Shown: piece by piece, positions 42,641 to 51,094 of the stretch
Numbering within the stretch: the first letter of the stretch is position 1
How the letters are laid out: every line of letters starts with the position of its first letter
NCBI GenBank assembly: GCA_964531715.1
Contig: CAZHEE010000007.1
Coordinates: forward strand, 1 to 64,000
Direction: 5' to 3'
DNA from: UBA1664 sp964531715
GTDB lineage: Bacteria; Pseudomonadota; Alphaproteobacteria; Micavibrionales; UBA1664
Length of the DNA: 64,000 nt
Notes under the pieces: model-generated
Database searches by the model: none
Seen by the model: the letters and a program-made list of their open reading frames with translations, nothing else
What the model was told of the DNA's origin: nothing
Program-made: the position numbers and the translations under genes

Positions 42641-43285
42641 CTAAAATAACTTATCCCCCTTGAGAGCCCAGAGGAGGAAGGAAGCCGCAGTTTCTTTGCC
42701 TTCAAAATGCGATTGCATGAAAAGTGTTTCTTTCTCATTCGGTCGGTCGGGCAAGTTAAAATAGCGTTGAAGCCCGAGCTGTATTCCCAAGTCACCTGCA
42801 GGCCAGATATGGCGATGGCATAAATTGAACATCATAAAAATCTGCGCTGACCACGGACCAAAGCCTTTCAGTGCTGTAATTTCTCTCATGACTTGCGCAT
42901 CATCCATTTCTATCCAGGATTGAATATCAATCGCACCATCCTTCACCGCTTGCGCGACACCGCGGACGTAGGCAATCTTCTGCCGACTCAACCCATAGGA
43001 TTTGAGTTGATCCTCACTCTCGTTTAAATAACAATCAGGATTATTTGGGTCAATATCGCGCGCCAGTTTCTGCCAAAGGCTGTTCGCCACTTTATTCGAG
43101 ATTTGTTGCCCTATCACAATACGGATAAGCGCGGCCATATTAACCTCGCCTCGCTCGCGCTTGACCTGAAAATCTTTATCGAAGGCTTGATTGAAAACAG
43201 GGTCATGTGTTTTTAAGGCTTCAACATCCTGGAGAATGATTGCGAATTCTTTATCGAGAGTAATCATATTTATAATATTAACCAC
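42641..43285 (-). CDS. DNA-3-methyladenine glycosylase II (AlkA-like)
   Basis: A 214-residue HhH-GPD glycosylase that removes alkylated bases. The helix-hairpin-helix (ALKGFGPWSAQIFMM, 138-152) is followed by the catalytic aspartate in WPAGDLG (Asp165). IRIVIGQQISNKVA near 54-67 is typical of the DNA-3-methyladenine glycosylase group. It lacks the Ada-like N-terminal domain. An ATG six codons in (43267) is an equal start candidate. Family C repeat DNA touches its 5' end. Confidence 0.9.
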   Translation of the reverse strand: MVNIINMITLDKEFAIILQDVEALKTHDPVFNQAFDKDFQVKRERGEVNMAALIRIVIGQQISNKVANSLWQKLARDIDPNNPDCYLNESEDQLKSYGLSRQKIAYVRGVAQAVKDGAIDIQSWIEMDDAQVMREITALKGFGPWSAQIFMMFNLCHRHIWPAGDLGIQLGLQRYFNLPDRPNEKETLFMQSHFEGKETAASFLLWALKGDKLF

Positions 43286-43395
43286 AGATGAACACGGATA
43301 GACACAGATTTTTGTACCCCGTCTTTGCGAGGGAGCAATGACAATAAAAAAGAACTTCGTGTCTACTTTTTAAACTTTGCGTACTTCGCGTTAAA
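43281..43395. repeat. Cluster of family C, A and D repeat pieces
   Basis: Three pieces lie end to end: 43281-43313 family C arm (ACCACAGATGAACACGG then ATAGACACAGATT), 43320-43342 short family A hairpin (CGTCTTTGCGAGGGAGCAATGAC), and 43353-43395 family D (CTTCGTGTCTACTTTTTAAA then CTTTGCGTACTTCGCG). They fill the space between the alkA-type gene and the end of purC. Confidence 0.7.
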
Positions 43396-43397
43396 TT

Positions 43398-44231
43398 TTA
43401 CCGCGTTGTGCCTTTTTTATAAGGTGTTTTATGAATCGGGCGGATTTTACGGCTGTCATCATTGGCCAAAATATTTTCAATCCGCTCCAGCTCCTCGGCG
43501 AGTGTTTCATTCACATCGCCACCTTTAACCAGACCTTCACGCGGAATAATACCGAGGCGAACAGCGATTTCCTGATAATCCTCAATGTTTTTGCCAAACG
43601 GCTCGTTCGTTTTTACATCCCAAAGCCGCATTGAGTCAGGTGACAGCTCATCTGCAATCATGACATAAAGCTCACCATACTCGCCGAACAGCCGCCCGAC
43701 CTCCATCTGAAAATCAACCAGGCGAATGCCGATACCGCTAAATAAGCCGTTTAAATAATCATTACTGCGATACGCTATCGTAATCATCTCCTCCATTTCG
43801 AACGGGTCGGCCCATTGAAAGGCGACGATATGATCTTCTGTTACCAGATTATAGGAACCTGGCTCCTTTTTATAATAAAACTCAATGACAGGGCGCGGTA
43901 GAATCGTGCCTTCTTCTAAATTAAGCCGCTCGGCAATCGACCCTGCGGCGACATTGCGAATACGAAAAACAATATCAAAGGGTTGTAAATTTTTAATTTC
44001 CTGCTGCCGCATATTGAGCGAGCGTACAAAATGAGTCGGCAAACCGATTGTCTCCAAACACGTCATGAGGTGAGAAGAAATGCGGTTGGTTAAGATTCCT
44101 TTGCCAGAAATCGACTCATCAGACCCGCGAAGTGTATCCTCAAAGGATAGAACTGCCTTTGCAGGATTATCAGTTTCATAAAAAATTTTGGTTGAGCCCT
44201 TAAAGCCCTTGCCGTTTTTTGTCTTTATCAT
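43398..44231 (-). CDS. purC: Phosphoribosylaminoimidazole-succinocarboxamide synthase (SAICAR synthase)
   Basis: PurC joins aspartate to CAIR in purine synthesis. From ATG 44231 the product is 277 residues, with GSTKIFYETD (phosphate-binding region), GKGILTNRISSHLM, VRNVAAGSIAERL and LVDFQMEVGRLFGE, all SAICAR-synthase landmarks. The asymmetric sequence (DTLRGSDESISGKG in place of the usual DxxTAFNxxK) suggests the second, divergent purC paralog that some alphaproteobacteria carry; another copy may exist elsewhere. Alternative starts are 44240 and 44267. Confidence 0.88.
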   Translation of the reverse strand: MIKTKNGKGFKGSTKIFYETDNPAKAVLSFEDTLRGSDESISGKGILTNRISSHLMTCLETIGLPTHFVRSLNMRQQEIKNLQPFDIVFRIRNVAAGSIAERLNLEEGTILPRPVIEFYYKKEPGSYNLVTEDHIVAFQWADPFEMEEMITIAYRSNDYLNGLFSGIGIRLVDFQMEVGRLFGEYGELYVMIADELSPDSMRLWDVKTNEPFGKNIEDYQEIAVRLGIIPREGLVKGGDVNETLAEELERIENILANDDSRKIRPIHKTPYKKGTTR

Positions 44232-44333
44232 GGATGTCATATAAGCCTGTCGAGCATGATTTGACAAGAAAAGAAACTATCGGTTTTGCAAAAAGGGCTT
44301 TATTTTTAAAAGAAAAATTCTGTATTGTATGAT

Positions 44334-44570
44334 ATGGCATTAAAATTAGAAGAGTTGCAGGATTTATTAACGCAAGGGTTGCCCGATGCCGATATTCGTA
44401 TTGAGGATCTGCGCGGCGACGGGGAGCATTATGCCGCTTATATCTCATCTGCCGCCTTTGCAGGGCATTCAAGGGTTCAGCAGCATCAGATGGTTTACAG
44501 GGCCTTACAGGGAAAAATGGGGGGGGAATTACACGCCTTACAAATTCATACCTCCGTTCCAACGACATAA
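44334..44570 (+). CDS. BolA-family protein
   Basis: A 78-residue BolA/IbaG-like protein with the class II-like KH fold and the conserved C-terminal histidine (ELHALQIHT) and HSRVQQHQMVYRAL. BolA proteins pair with CGFS glutaredoxins to carry 2Fe-2S clusters. It is 27 bp before the glutaredoxin gene, the usual alphaproteobacterial order. The ATG at 44334 is used; another is three codons earlier. Confidence 0.92.
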   Translation: MALKLEELQDLLTQGLPDADIRIEDLRGDGEHYAAYISSAAFAGHSRVQQHQMVYRALQGKMGGELHALQIHTSVPTT

Positions 44571-44597
44571 ATAATAATCAAGAAAAGGGGAACTTTC

Positions 44598-44936
44598 ATG
44601 GAAAATATGGTTTTTGAGCGCATTAAAAAGGAATTACAGCAGGATGATGTCGTCCTGTTTATGAAAGGCACACCCGTCTTTCCACAATGTGGATTTTCGG
44701 CGGCGGTGGCTCAAATCTTGGGAATTATGGGTGTGACTTATCACTCAATTGATATTTTGCAAGATAGCGATATACGTCAAGGGATTAAAGATTTTACAAA
44801 CTGGCCAACCATCCCACAACTCTATGTGAAGCAGGAGTTTGTCGGTGGATGTGACATTATCCGTGAAATGTATGAAAGCGGTGAGCTACAACAGTTATTT
44901 GAACAAAAAGGCGTGCGCTATAATAGAGCGGCTTAA
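44598..44936 (+). CDS. grxD: Monothiol glutaredoxin, GrxD type
   Basis: A 112-residue CGFS glutaredoxin. The active-site motif is PQCGFS (Cys31), followed by WPTIPQLYV and GGCDIIREM for glutathione binding. It transfers 2Fe-2S clusters with BolA. GAAAAGGGGAAC precedes the ATG. Operon with the bolA gene. Confidence 0.96.
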   Translation: MENMVFERIKKELQQDDVVLFMKGTPVFPQCGFSAAVAQILGIMGVTYHSIDILQDSDIRQGIKDFTNWPTIPQLYVKQEFVGGCDIIREMYESGELQQLFEQKGVRYNRAA

Positions 44937-44945
44937 GTAGTATAC

Positions 44946-45464
44946 TCAAAACCCTGCGCCAATGCCTTTGCGGTCATACATAAGCTGGCTTGCGTTAATT
45001 TTAGGTGATTTATTAGATCCATCGCCTTGACCGGAGCCGTATTTACCGCTATCGCGCATTTCCTGTTTAATCAGCTTGTCAATATCAGGAATTTTATCGT
45101 TCTTCAGCTCTTTGACGCACATTCTGAAAAAATTACAGGACTTGGTCTCCCAATCATATAATGAGCCTTTCCTGTCTTCCCCTTTAATATGGCAAGAGGT
45201 CACCGTGTAATGTCCGCTTAATCGCTTTTGTTGCTCAACATGGATAAAAGCCATTTGCTCAACCGCTTTTTGATGAGGTTCGGGCTTGTCATGCATCATT
45301 TGAAGCTCGGCCTCGATCTCGGTTTGATCATGATTACAGCGCACTTCCGCCATGCAGGTGACGCCTTTTTCGGCATCGTAAACCAGCCAAGGCTGCGTGT
45401 CATAGGCAGTCATTGCCCGCTCAACACCCAGTTTTTCACACATTTCCTTTAAGGTCAGTTTCAT
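44946..45464 (-). CDS. Hypothetical cytoplasmic protein
   Basis: A 172-residue protein with no signal or membrane segment. It has several cysteines and histidines (EVRCNHDQTE, TSCHIKGED, KSCNFFRMC) and a Gly/Ser/Lys-rich tail ending YDRKGIGAGF. The ATG at 45464 is chosen for AGAAAGAG upstream, rather than an earlier frame start at 45485. It is convergent with grxD (nine bases) and divergent from uppP. I do not recognise a family. Confidence 0.7.
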   Translation of the reverse strand: MKLTLKEMCEKLGVERAMTAYDTQPWLVYDAEKGVTCMAEVRCNHDQTEIEAELQMMHDKPEPHQKAVEQMAFIHVEQQKRLSGHYTVTSCHIKGEDRKGSLYDWETKSCNFFRMCVKELKNDKIPDIDKLIKQEMRDSGKYGSGQGDGSNKSPKINASQLMYDRKGIGAGF

Positions 45465-45506
45465 CGCTCTTTCTATATGCCACAATTTCCTCTATAAAAT
45501 CAAATT

Positions 45507-46340
45507 ATGATTTTTTTACCCGTCATTATTTTAGCGATAATTCAAGGCGTTACTGAATTTCTGCCAATCAGTTCGAGCGGTCATCTGGTACTTGTTCATG
45601 AATTTATTGATGATGAAGGGCAATTTGATGCTCTCGCAAAAAAGCGTCTGGATGTTGGCGTTCATATTGGAACATTGCTCGCAGTTATACTTTATTTTCG
45701 TAATGATTTCATAGAGTTAATTAAAGGAGCTCTATTATTACTTAAGCGAGATAACTATAATCCTCTTACCCGTAAAACGATTAATTTATTGATTGCATCT
45801 TTGCCTGTTATCATTGCAGGTTTGATTATCTTCTCCATAAACCCAACCATGTTTGACTCCATCACAATAATTGCGTGGACAACATTATTATTCGGAATTT
45901 TGTTATATATTTGTGATAAAAAGCCCGAATCAGAAGAACAAATTGAGAATTTCTCAAAGCAACAAGCCCTCTTCTATGGATTTGCCCAATGTCTGGCCCT
46001 CATCCCTGGCGTGAGCCGATCCGGTATCACAATGACGGCAGGGCGATATCTCGGTCATTCCCGCACCGAGGCTGCCAAATTCTCTATGCTTATGGGGATG
46101 GTTACAATCGGCGCGGCAGGGAGCTTGACAGGTCTGTCACTATTTCAGGATGAAACATTATCATCGGATTTCCTTATCATGCTTTGCACAGGCATGGTGA
46201 TTGCCTTTTTAACGGCCTACATTTCAATTCTCATCATGATGAAATGGTTAAGGCAAAATAGCTTCACGCCTTTTGTGATTTATCGTGTTTTACTCGGACT
46301 TGCTTTGCTTGCCTTGATTTATAGTGGTGTCATAGCGTAA
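45507..46340 (+). CDS. uppP: Undecaprenyl-diphosphatase
   Basis: UppP (BacA) recycles undecaprenyl pyrophosphate for peptidoglycan and polysaccharide synthesis, in the inner membrane. The 277-residue product has GVTEFLPISSSGHLVLVHE near the N-terminus and PGVSRSGITMTAGRY (from about 165), the two catalytic motifs, within eight predicted helices. Its last 51 bases overlap the convergent rsmD coding end. Confidence 0.95.
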   Translation: MIFLPVIILAIIQGVTEFLPISSSGHLVLVHEFIDDEGQFDALAKKRLDVGVHIGTLLAVILYFRNDFIELIKGALLLLKRDNYNPLTRKTINLLIASLPVIIAGLIIFSINPTMFDSITIIAWTTLLFGILLYICDKKPESEEQIENFSKQQALFYGFAQCLALIPGVSRSGITMTAGRYLGHSRTEAAKFSMLMGMVTIGAAGSLTGLSLFQDETLSSDFLIMLCTGMVIAFLTAYISILIMMKWLRQNSFTPFVIYRVLLGLALLALIYSGVIA

Positions 46341-46874
46341 GACATAAAGGCTGGATTTTGATTGATGTCGACTATCAAGTATTCTAAATAACTTGCTATT
46401 TTTAAATGACTTTTCTGCCTCTACTATAATAATAGTATTTTTTGAAATCATCTTTTTATCAATCAAATTTTGAAGTGTCGGCTCAATAAGATTTTGAAAA
46501 TAGGGCGGGTCGAGAAAAACCAAATCATACGGACTATCGAATGGATTTGACAAAGTTGTTGCATCACTTTTTTTCACTAAAAAGCAATCGCTTTTCAGTT
46601 TTAAAGCTTCGATATTTTTTTGGACAGCTTTAATGTCTCTATCAACAAACACACAATGCGTCGCCCCTCTGGATAGTGCCTCAAGCCCAAGCGCACCACT
46701 ACCGCAAAACAGGTCAAGGCATCGCGCATTTTCAATCTCAAAGTCGCCGCGCCATTTCGCATGTGACAGCAGGTTAAAAATTGTTTGGCGCATACGATCC
46801 GATGTCGGGCGGATTGCATTATCCTCTGACGCGATTAGTTTTCTGTTTTTGTATTCTCCGCTCGTGACACGCAT
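46290..46874 (-). CDS. rsmD: 16S rRNA (guanine-N2)-methyltransferase RsmD
   Basis: RsmD methylates G966 of 16S rRNA. The 194-residue product has SAM-binding LDLFCGSGALGLEALSRG (about 54-71), the catalytic DPPY in LVFLDPPY, and the N-terminal TSGEYKNRKL. Three bases separate it from the pseudouridine synthase gene upstream. The 51-bp 3' overlap with uppP may lengthen both coding ends past the conserved cores; the last ~17 residues are poorly conserved in the family. Confidence 0.92.
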   Translation of the reverse strand: MRVTSGEYKNRKLIASEDNAIRPTSDRMRQTIFNLLSHAKWRGDFEIENARCLDLFCGSGALGLEALSRGATHCVFVDRDIKAVQKNIEALKLKSDCFLVKKSDATTLSNPFDSPYDLVFLDPPYFQNLIEPTLQNLIDKKMISKNTIIIVEAEKSFKNSKLFRILDSRHQSKSSLYVLRYDTTINQGKQSKSE

Positions 46875-46877
46875 GCG

Positions 46878-47606
46878 CTATTGTTTCGCCCTAAAGAAAG
46901 AGGAAATTTGCTCTTTTAGTGTTTTTAATTTTACTTCTTCGACCATATTTTTGCCCAGATGCCCGAGCTGAAATGGGCCATAGGATAAGCGGATCAGGCG
47001 ATTGACGCGTAAGCCTAAATGCTCCATCACTTTCCGAATTTCCCGGTTTTTACCTTCTTTCAATGCGACTGTCATCCAGGCATTGTCACCTTGCTGCTTC
47101 TCAAGCTTGGCTTCAATCGGGGCGTAATTGACCCCTTCGATCGTGATTCCTTTTGACAGGCGATCAAGCCGTTCCTGATTAATATGACCATAGGCGCGTA
47201 CGCGATAGCGGCGTACCCAGCCTGTCGAGGGAAGCTCTAAATGCCGCGATAAATCACCATCATCTGTGAGGAGAAGGAGGCCTTCCGTGTTTAAGTCCAG
47301 CCGCCCGACAGATATCAGGCGCGGCAAATCCTGCGGCAGGGCATCAAAAACCGTCTGCCGCCCTTTCTCATCCTTATGGGTTGTGACAAGCCCTGCCATT
47401 TTGTGATAGCGAAACAAGCGCGGAACTTGCTTGTCATCGCGCGTAATCGGCTTGCCATCAACAATAATTCTATCTTGAGAAGTGATATTCAAGGCAGGCG
47501 ATGCAATCTTTTCACCATTAACCTGAACCCTTCCGGCAATAATCCATTGCTCGGCCTCGCGGCGGGAGCATAGACCCGCCCGTGCCATATATTTTGCAAT
47601 TCTCAT
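46878..47606 (-). CDS. Large-subunit pseudouridine synthase, RluB/RsuA family
   Basis: A 242-residue rRNA pseudouridine synthase: S4 domain (RIAKYMARAGLCSRREAEQWI, 2-22) and the RsuA/RluB catalytic domain with Asp in SVGRLDLNTEGLLLLT and the KEGKNREIRKVMEHLG region. I use ATG 47606 at the start of the S4 domain; a start at 47630 overlaps the tadA ATG. It precedes rsmD by three bases and is divergent from tadA. Confidence 0.9.
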   Translation of the reverse strand: MRIAKYMARAGLCSRREAEQWIIAGRVQVNGEKIASPALNITSQDRIIVDGKPITRDDKQVPRLFRYHKMAGLVTTHKDEKGRQTVFDALPQDLPRLISVGRLDLNTEGLLLLTDDGDLSRHLELPSTGWVRRYRVRAYGHINQERLDRLSKGITIEGVNYAPIEAKLEKQQGDNAWMTVALKEGKNREIRKVMEHLGLRVNRLIRLSYGPFQLGHLGKNMVEEVKLKTLKEQISSFFRAKQ

Positions 47607-47628
47607 CGTTTCATGCGATTTATCAATC

Positions 47629-48084
47629 ATGGCACATGATATATCACCGATGCGCGTTGCAATCAAACAGGCAATCAAAGCAGCCAAAAATGGCGAAGTC
47701 CCCGTAGGCGCGGTTCTTATCGATAGCAAGAGCGGCGATATCGTCGCAAAAGCATGCAATCAAACACGGGTTAGTCATGACCCAACCGCCCATGCGGAGG
47801 TCAATGTTATTCGCATACGCTGTGCTGAGTTAGGGACAGAACGCCTGCCCGACCATGATCTTTATGTCACTTTAGAACCCTGCGCGATGTGTGCGACAGC
47901 CATTTCCCATGCGCGCATCAGGCGGGTTTATTTCGGCGCTTACGACCCGAAAGGCGGCGGAATTGAACAAGGGCCTGCCATCTTCACCCATCCTCAAATC
48001 ATGCATAAACCCAATATTATCGGCGGTGTTTTAGAAAAAGAATGCGCCGCCATACTCAAAGATTTTTTTTCTGATAGACGATAA
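47629..48084 (+). CDS. tadA: tRNA-specific adenosine deaminase
   Basis: TadA converts A34 to inosine in tRNA-Arg(ACG). The 151-residue product has the zinc/catalytic HAEV (His55, Glu57) and EPCAMC (Cys85, Cys88), plus PVGAVL and ARIRRVYFGAYDPKGGG. Head-to-head with the pseudouridine synthase gene, with only ~20 bp between starts, so the promoters must overlap coding sequence. Confidence 0.95.
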   Translation: MAHDISPMRVAIKQAIKAAKNGEVPVGAVLIDSKSGDIVAKACNQTRVSHDPTAHAEVNVIRIRCAELGTERLPDHDLYVTLEPCAMCATAISHARIRRVYFGAYDPKGGGIEQGPAIFTHPQIMHKPNIIGGVLEKECAAILKDFFSDRR

Positions 48085-48108
48085 TTACGGCTTTGTTATC
48101 ATAGTGGT

Positions 48109-49173
48109 ATGATGCTTAAAACCCAATTAAAAGAATATGGCTTAATTATAGCCATTGTTACGGTCTATTGCGCCATGGCGTTTTACTTCCGCACAACGAT
48201 TGACTTTGTAGCCGATAGTGATGAGGCGGTTTTAAGCTTGGCAGATCGCATCATTGACAAGGTCAAGCTTGTTGGCATGCTCGTCTTTTTCATTCTGGTT
48301 ACGCTTATTCTACGTATTATGTTCATAGACAGACCAAAGCGCCTGACCAAGCAAATTATCCATGATTTTTATTATATATGGGTCAGACCACCCTTTTTAT
48401 TCCGCGGATTGTTAATGCTCGGGATTTTCTATCTTTTTATTATGGCGTTTTCGACAATGAAAACACTCATTCCCTATTTTCACCCTTATGGCGAACTGGA
48501 TAAAATCTTTTATGAGATTGATAAGGCTATCCATTTCGGTGTATCACCGTGGAAATGGACGCATGCCGTTTTCGGTACGGCATTCCTGACTTTTGTTATT
48601 AATATTTTTTATAATCTATGGTTTTTTATTCTGTATGTGATTTTCATTTTAAATGCATTTATCAATACAAATATAGTAAAACGGCAAACTTATTTTTTAA
48701 GCTTTTTCCTGTGCTGGATTATTAACGGCACTTTCTTTGCCATTCTCATGTCATCAGTAGGGCCATGTTATTACGATTTACTTTATAATTTGGAAACGGG
48801 GCCATTTACATCGCTCATGAACCGCCTTGAAAATTTTCATGAAAGTTACCCGATATGGGCATTGGCAACGCAAGATTTGCTGTGGGAAAAATATAGTTCA
48901 GGTCAAATGTTTATTGGTGGTGGAATTTCGGCCATGCCAAGCTTGCATGTCTCAACCGCACTTCTCCATGTTTTTGTCGGTTATAGTGTAAATAAATTTT
49001 GCGGGCGATTGCTCCTCGCCTTCTTCTTTATGATTCTCTTAGGCTCTGTTCACCTCGGATGGCATTACGCCATTGACGGGTACTTTTCTATTCTAGCGAC
49101 TATTTTTATTTGGTACGGCAGCAGGTGGGTTGTATTAAAAATGACCGATAATAAAGCCGCAATCAAGCCTTAG
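48109..49173 (+). CDS. PAP2-superfamily membrane phosphatase/transferase (Aur1-like)
   Basis: A 354-residue polytopic membrane protein. The C-terminal part has the PAP2 motifs: AMPSLHVSTA (around 277-286) and HLGWHYAIDGYFS (around 312-324). The long N-terminal half adds at least four membrane segments, as in Aur1/inositol-phosphotransferase-like members rather than short lipid phosphatases. Substrate unknown; a phospholipid or polyprenyl phosphate is likely. Its end overlaps the convergent ROK gene by 11 bases. Confidence 0.83.
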   Translation: MMLKTQLKEYGLIIAIVTVYCAMAFYFRTTIDFVADSDEAVLSLADRIIDKVKLVGMLVFFILVTLILRIMFIDRPKRLTKQIIHDFYYIWVRPPFLFRGLLMLGIFYLFIMAFSTMKTLIPYFHPYGELDKIFYEIDKAIHFGVSPWKWTHAVFGTAFLTFVINIFYNLWFFILYVIFILNAFINTNIVKRQTYFLSFFLCWIINGTFFAILMSSVGPCYYDLLYNLETGPFTSLMNRLENFHESYPIWALATQDLLWEKYSSGQMFIGGGISAMPSLHVSTALLHVFVGYSVNKFCGRLLLAFFFMILLGSVHLGWHYAIDGYFSILATIFIWYGSRWVVLKMTDNKAAIKP

Positions 49174-50161
49174 GCCAGAGCCAAGCCGCGCCGCGCACCC
49201 CCGTTGAATCGCCATGGAAGGCTGGTTTAAACTCCGTCAAAAGGTCCATATCGGTAAAAATATAATCATTCCAGATTTGTGGCACACGTTCGAATATGTA
49301 GGGCACGTTGCTCATCCCGCCGCCGACAACAATCGTATCAGGATCAAGAATATGGATAACATAGGCCAGACCACGCGCAAAGCGATCACAATAACGCTCC
49401 AGCGCATCTATTGCCTTTTGATCACCACGGTTGAAATTTTCAATGATATCATGGGTTGAGAGATCCTCACCCGTGACACGTTTATAATCCATCTTAAAGC
49501 CTGTGCCTGAAATCCATTCCTCCATCATGCCGCGCCGCCCGCAGTAGGAGACCTCGCCCGGATATTCTGCCCAGTTTTTATCATCGGTCAGGTAAGTCGG
49601 GTTGCCTTCGCGTGGCTGATGAATTGAATGTGTAAACGGGTCTTCAACACCTTTTGGCGCGTAAAGCCGCGGATAGGGCAGCGGGTTGTGCCCCCATTCC
49701 CCCCCAAGTGCGTTGGCACCGCGGACAAGTTTGCCATTGGCATAAACACCACCGCCGCAGCCCGTGCCGACAGTAACGCCGAACACAACATCCTTTCCCG
49801 CCGCCGCGCCGTCTGTTGCCTCGGACATGACAATACAATTCACATCATTTTCGATGCGGACTTCGCGCCCTAAGGCCTTTTCAATATCTTTTTTGAGGGG
49901 TTTGCCATTCATCCAAAGCGCATTGGAATTGCGCGATAATCCTGTCTTTGGATTAAGAGAGCCCGGAATGCCAATGCCGACCGTTCCCGCCTGACCTGTC
50001 GCCTCTTCCGCACCGAGGACAAGGTCAATAAAGCTGTTAATCGTTGCCTTATAATCATCCTTTTTTGTTGGGATACGCTTGCGATAAAGCTCCTTTCCGT
50101 TTCTTGCATGAAGCGCCACCACTTCCGTTTTCGTTCCACCAAAATCAATTCCGATACGCAT
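49163..50161 (-). CDS. ROK-family sugar kinase
   Basis: A 332-residue kinase of the ROK family. It begins MRIGIDFGGTKTE (phosphate binding) and contains IGIPGSLNP, ENDVNC, GVTVGTGCGGG and a modified zinc motif (GEVSYCGRRGMMEEWISGTG) in which only one cysteine of the usual set is clear. Similar proteins are fructokinase/Mak-like; the substrate is probably a hexose. It starts four bases after the cupin gene stop, so the two are one operon. Confidence 0.88.
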   Translation of the reverse strand: MRIGIDFGGTKTEVVALHARNGKELYRKRIPTKKDDYKATINSFIDLVLGAEEATGQAGTVGIGIPGSLNPKTGLSRNSNALWMNGKPLKKDIEKALGREVRIENDVNCIVMSEATDGAAAGKDVVFGVTVGTGCGGGVYANGKLVRGANALGGEWGHNPLPYPRLYAPKGVEDPFTHSIHQPREGNPTYLTDDKNWAEYPGEVSYCGRRGMMEEWISGTGFKMDYKRVTGEDLSTHDIIENFNRGDQKAIDALERYCDRFARGLAYVIHILDPDTIVVGGGMSNVPYIFERVPQIWNDYIFTDMDLLTEFKPAFHGDSTGVRGAAWLWPKA

Positions 50162-50165
50162 GGTT

Positions 50166-50990
50166 CTAGGCTACCTTTAATTCTAGTTGTAATTTTCTTA
50201 ACACTTCAGGAGGAAGCTCAGGCGTATGCTTTTCATGTAACGCCAAATGCGCCTTTATATCTTTTGTATATTGTGCTTTGAGAGCTTCCTTAAAATCAGG
50301 ATTTGTAACATCACCTTTGAAGCGTTCAGCAAGCGCAAGGAACGTTGGCATGAAGTCATATTTCACATCAAATTCCTCGGCTTTTTTTCCACCTTGCAAA
50401 ACTTCTTTCTCATAGCGGTCAAAAGCGGTCATCAGGCGTTGCTCAAGAATAATGTCGATAACTGACTGGTTTCGATGATCTTTTTTAGGATTTAATTGAC
50501 TTGGTAAATTCAATTTGCGCCTGTCTGCCCCACGGACAATATCGCTTTCGGCACAAAGCGGGCCTTCTTGCGTTTCTTTAAATATGGCCGGCTCGGTTGC
50601 ATTCGTACTAACATAAGAGAAGTGAAGCGCACCGCGCGGGATTTGAACGCTGTCACCCTTTTCAAGTTTGACAATTTCACCTTCGACACAGACATACAGC
50701 ACGCCACTGAGGCACTCATAGGTCTCACCGCGCCCAAAATGCGCCTGAGCCGAGAGTGATTCCCCTGCATTAACAGTGATTGTTTTAACAACTAGCGTTG
50801 GAATCTGTTGAGCCTCATCGGCATATTGAGCATCATCAATTCGCCAATGCCCCCAGCGTGTGGTAGCCTCTTGTCCGATTTTATAAGGTTGCGCACTTGC
50901 CGCCATTTGAAAAATGTCTCTTATATAATTTTGAATATCGGGATAGCGGCAATTATAAGCTCCGCTGAATAAAACTTGCCCATCTGCCAT
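50166..50990 (-). CDS. Cupin-domain protein similar to type II mannose-6-phosphate isomerase C-domain
   Basis: A 274-residue protein. The first half holds a cupin: TRWGHWRIDD, KTITVNAGESLSAQAH, ECLSGVLYVCVEGEI and IPRGALHFS, the pattern of the isomerase domain of bifunctional mannose-1-P guanylyltransferase/isomerases. The second half is helical with no recognised family. AGGGAG eight bases upstream supports the ATG at 50990. Coupled to the ROK kinase gene, so a sugar-phosphate role is likely. Confidence 0.75.
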   Translation of the reverse strand: MADGQVLFSGAYNCRYPDIQNYIRDIFQMAASAQPYKIGQEATTRWGHWRIDDAQYADEAQQIPTLVVKTITVNAGESLSAQAHFGRGETYECLSGVLYVCVEGEIVKLEKGDSVQIPRGALHFSYVSTNATEPAIFKETQEGPLCAESDIVRGADRRKLNLPSQLNPKKDHRNQSVIDIILEQRLMTAFDRYEKEVLQGGKKAEEFDVKYDFMPTFLALAERFKGDVTNPDFKEALKAQYTKDIKAHLALHEKHTPELPPEVLRKLQLELKVA

Positions 50991-51094
50991 TATTACCACT
51001 CCCTATTTTATATCACAATAATTTATCTTGATTTTCGTCATACCGCAGTCTATGAAATCTATCAACAGTTAATTAAACATAGTGCATATTGATT

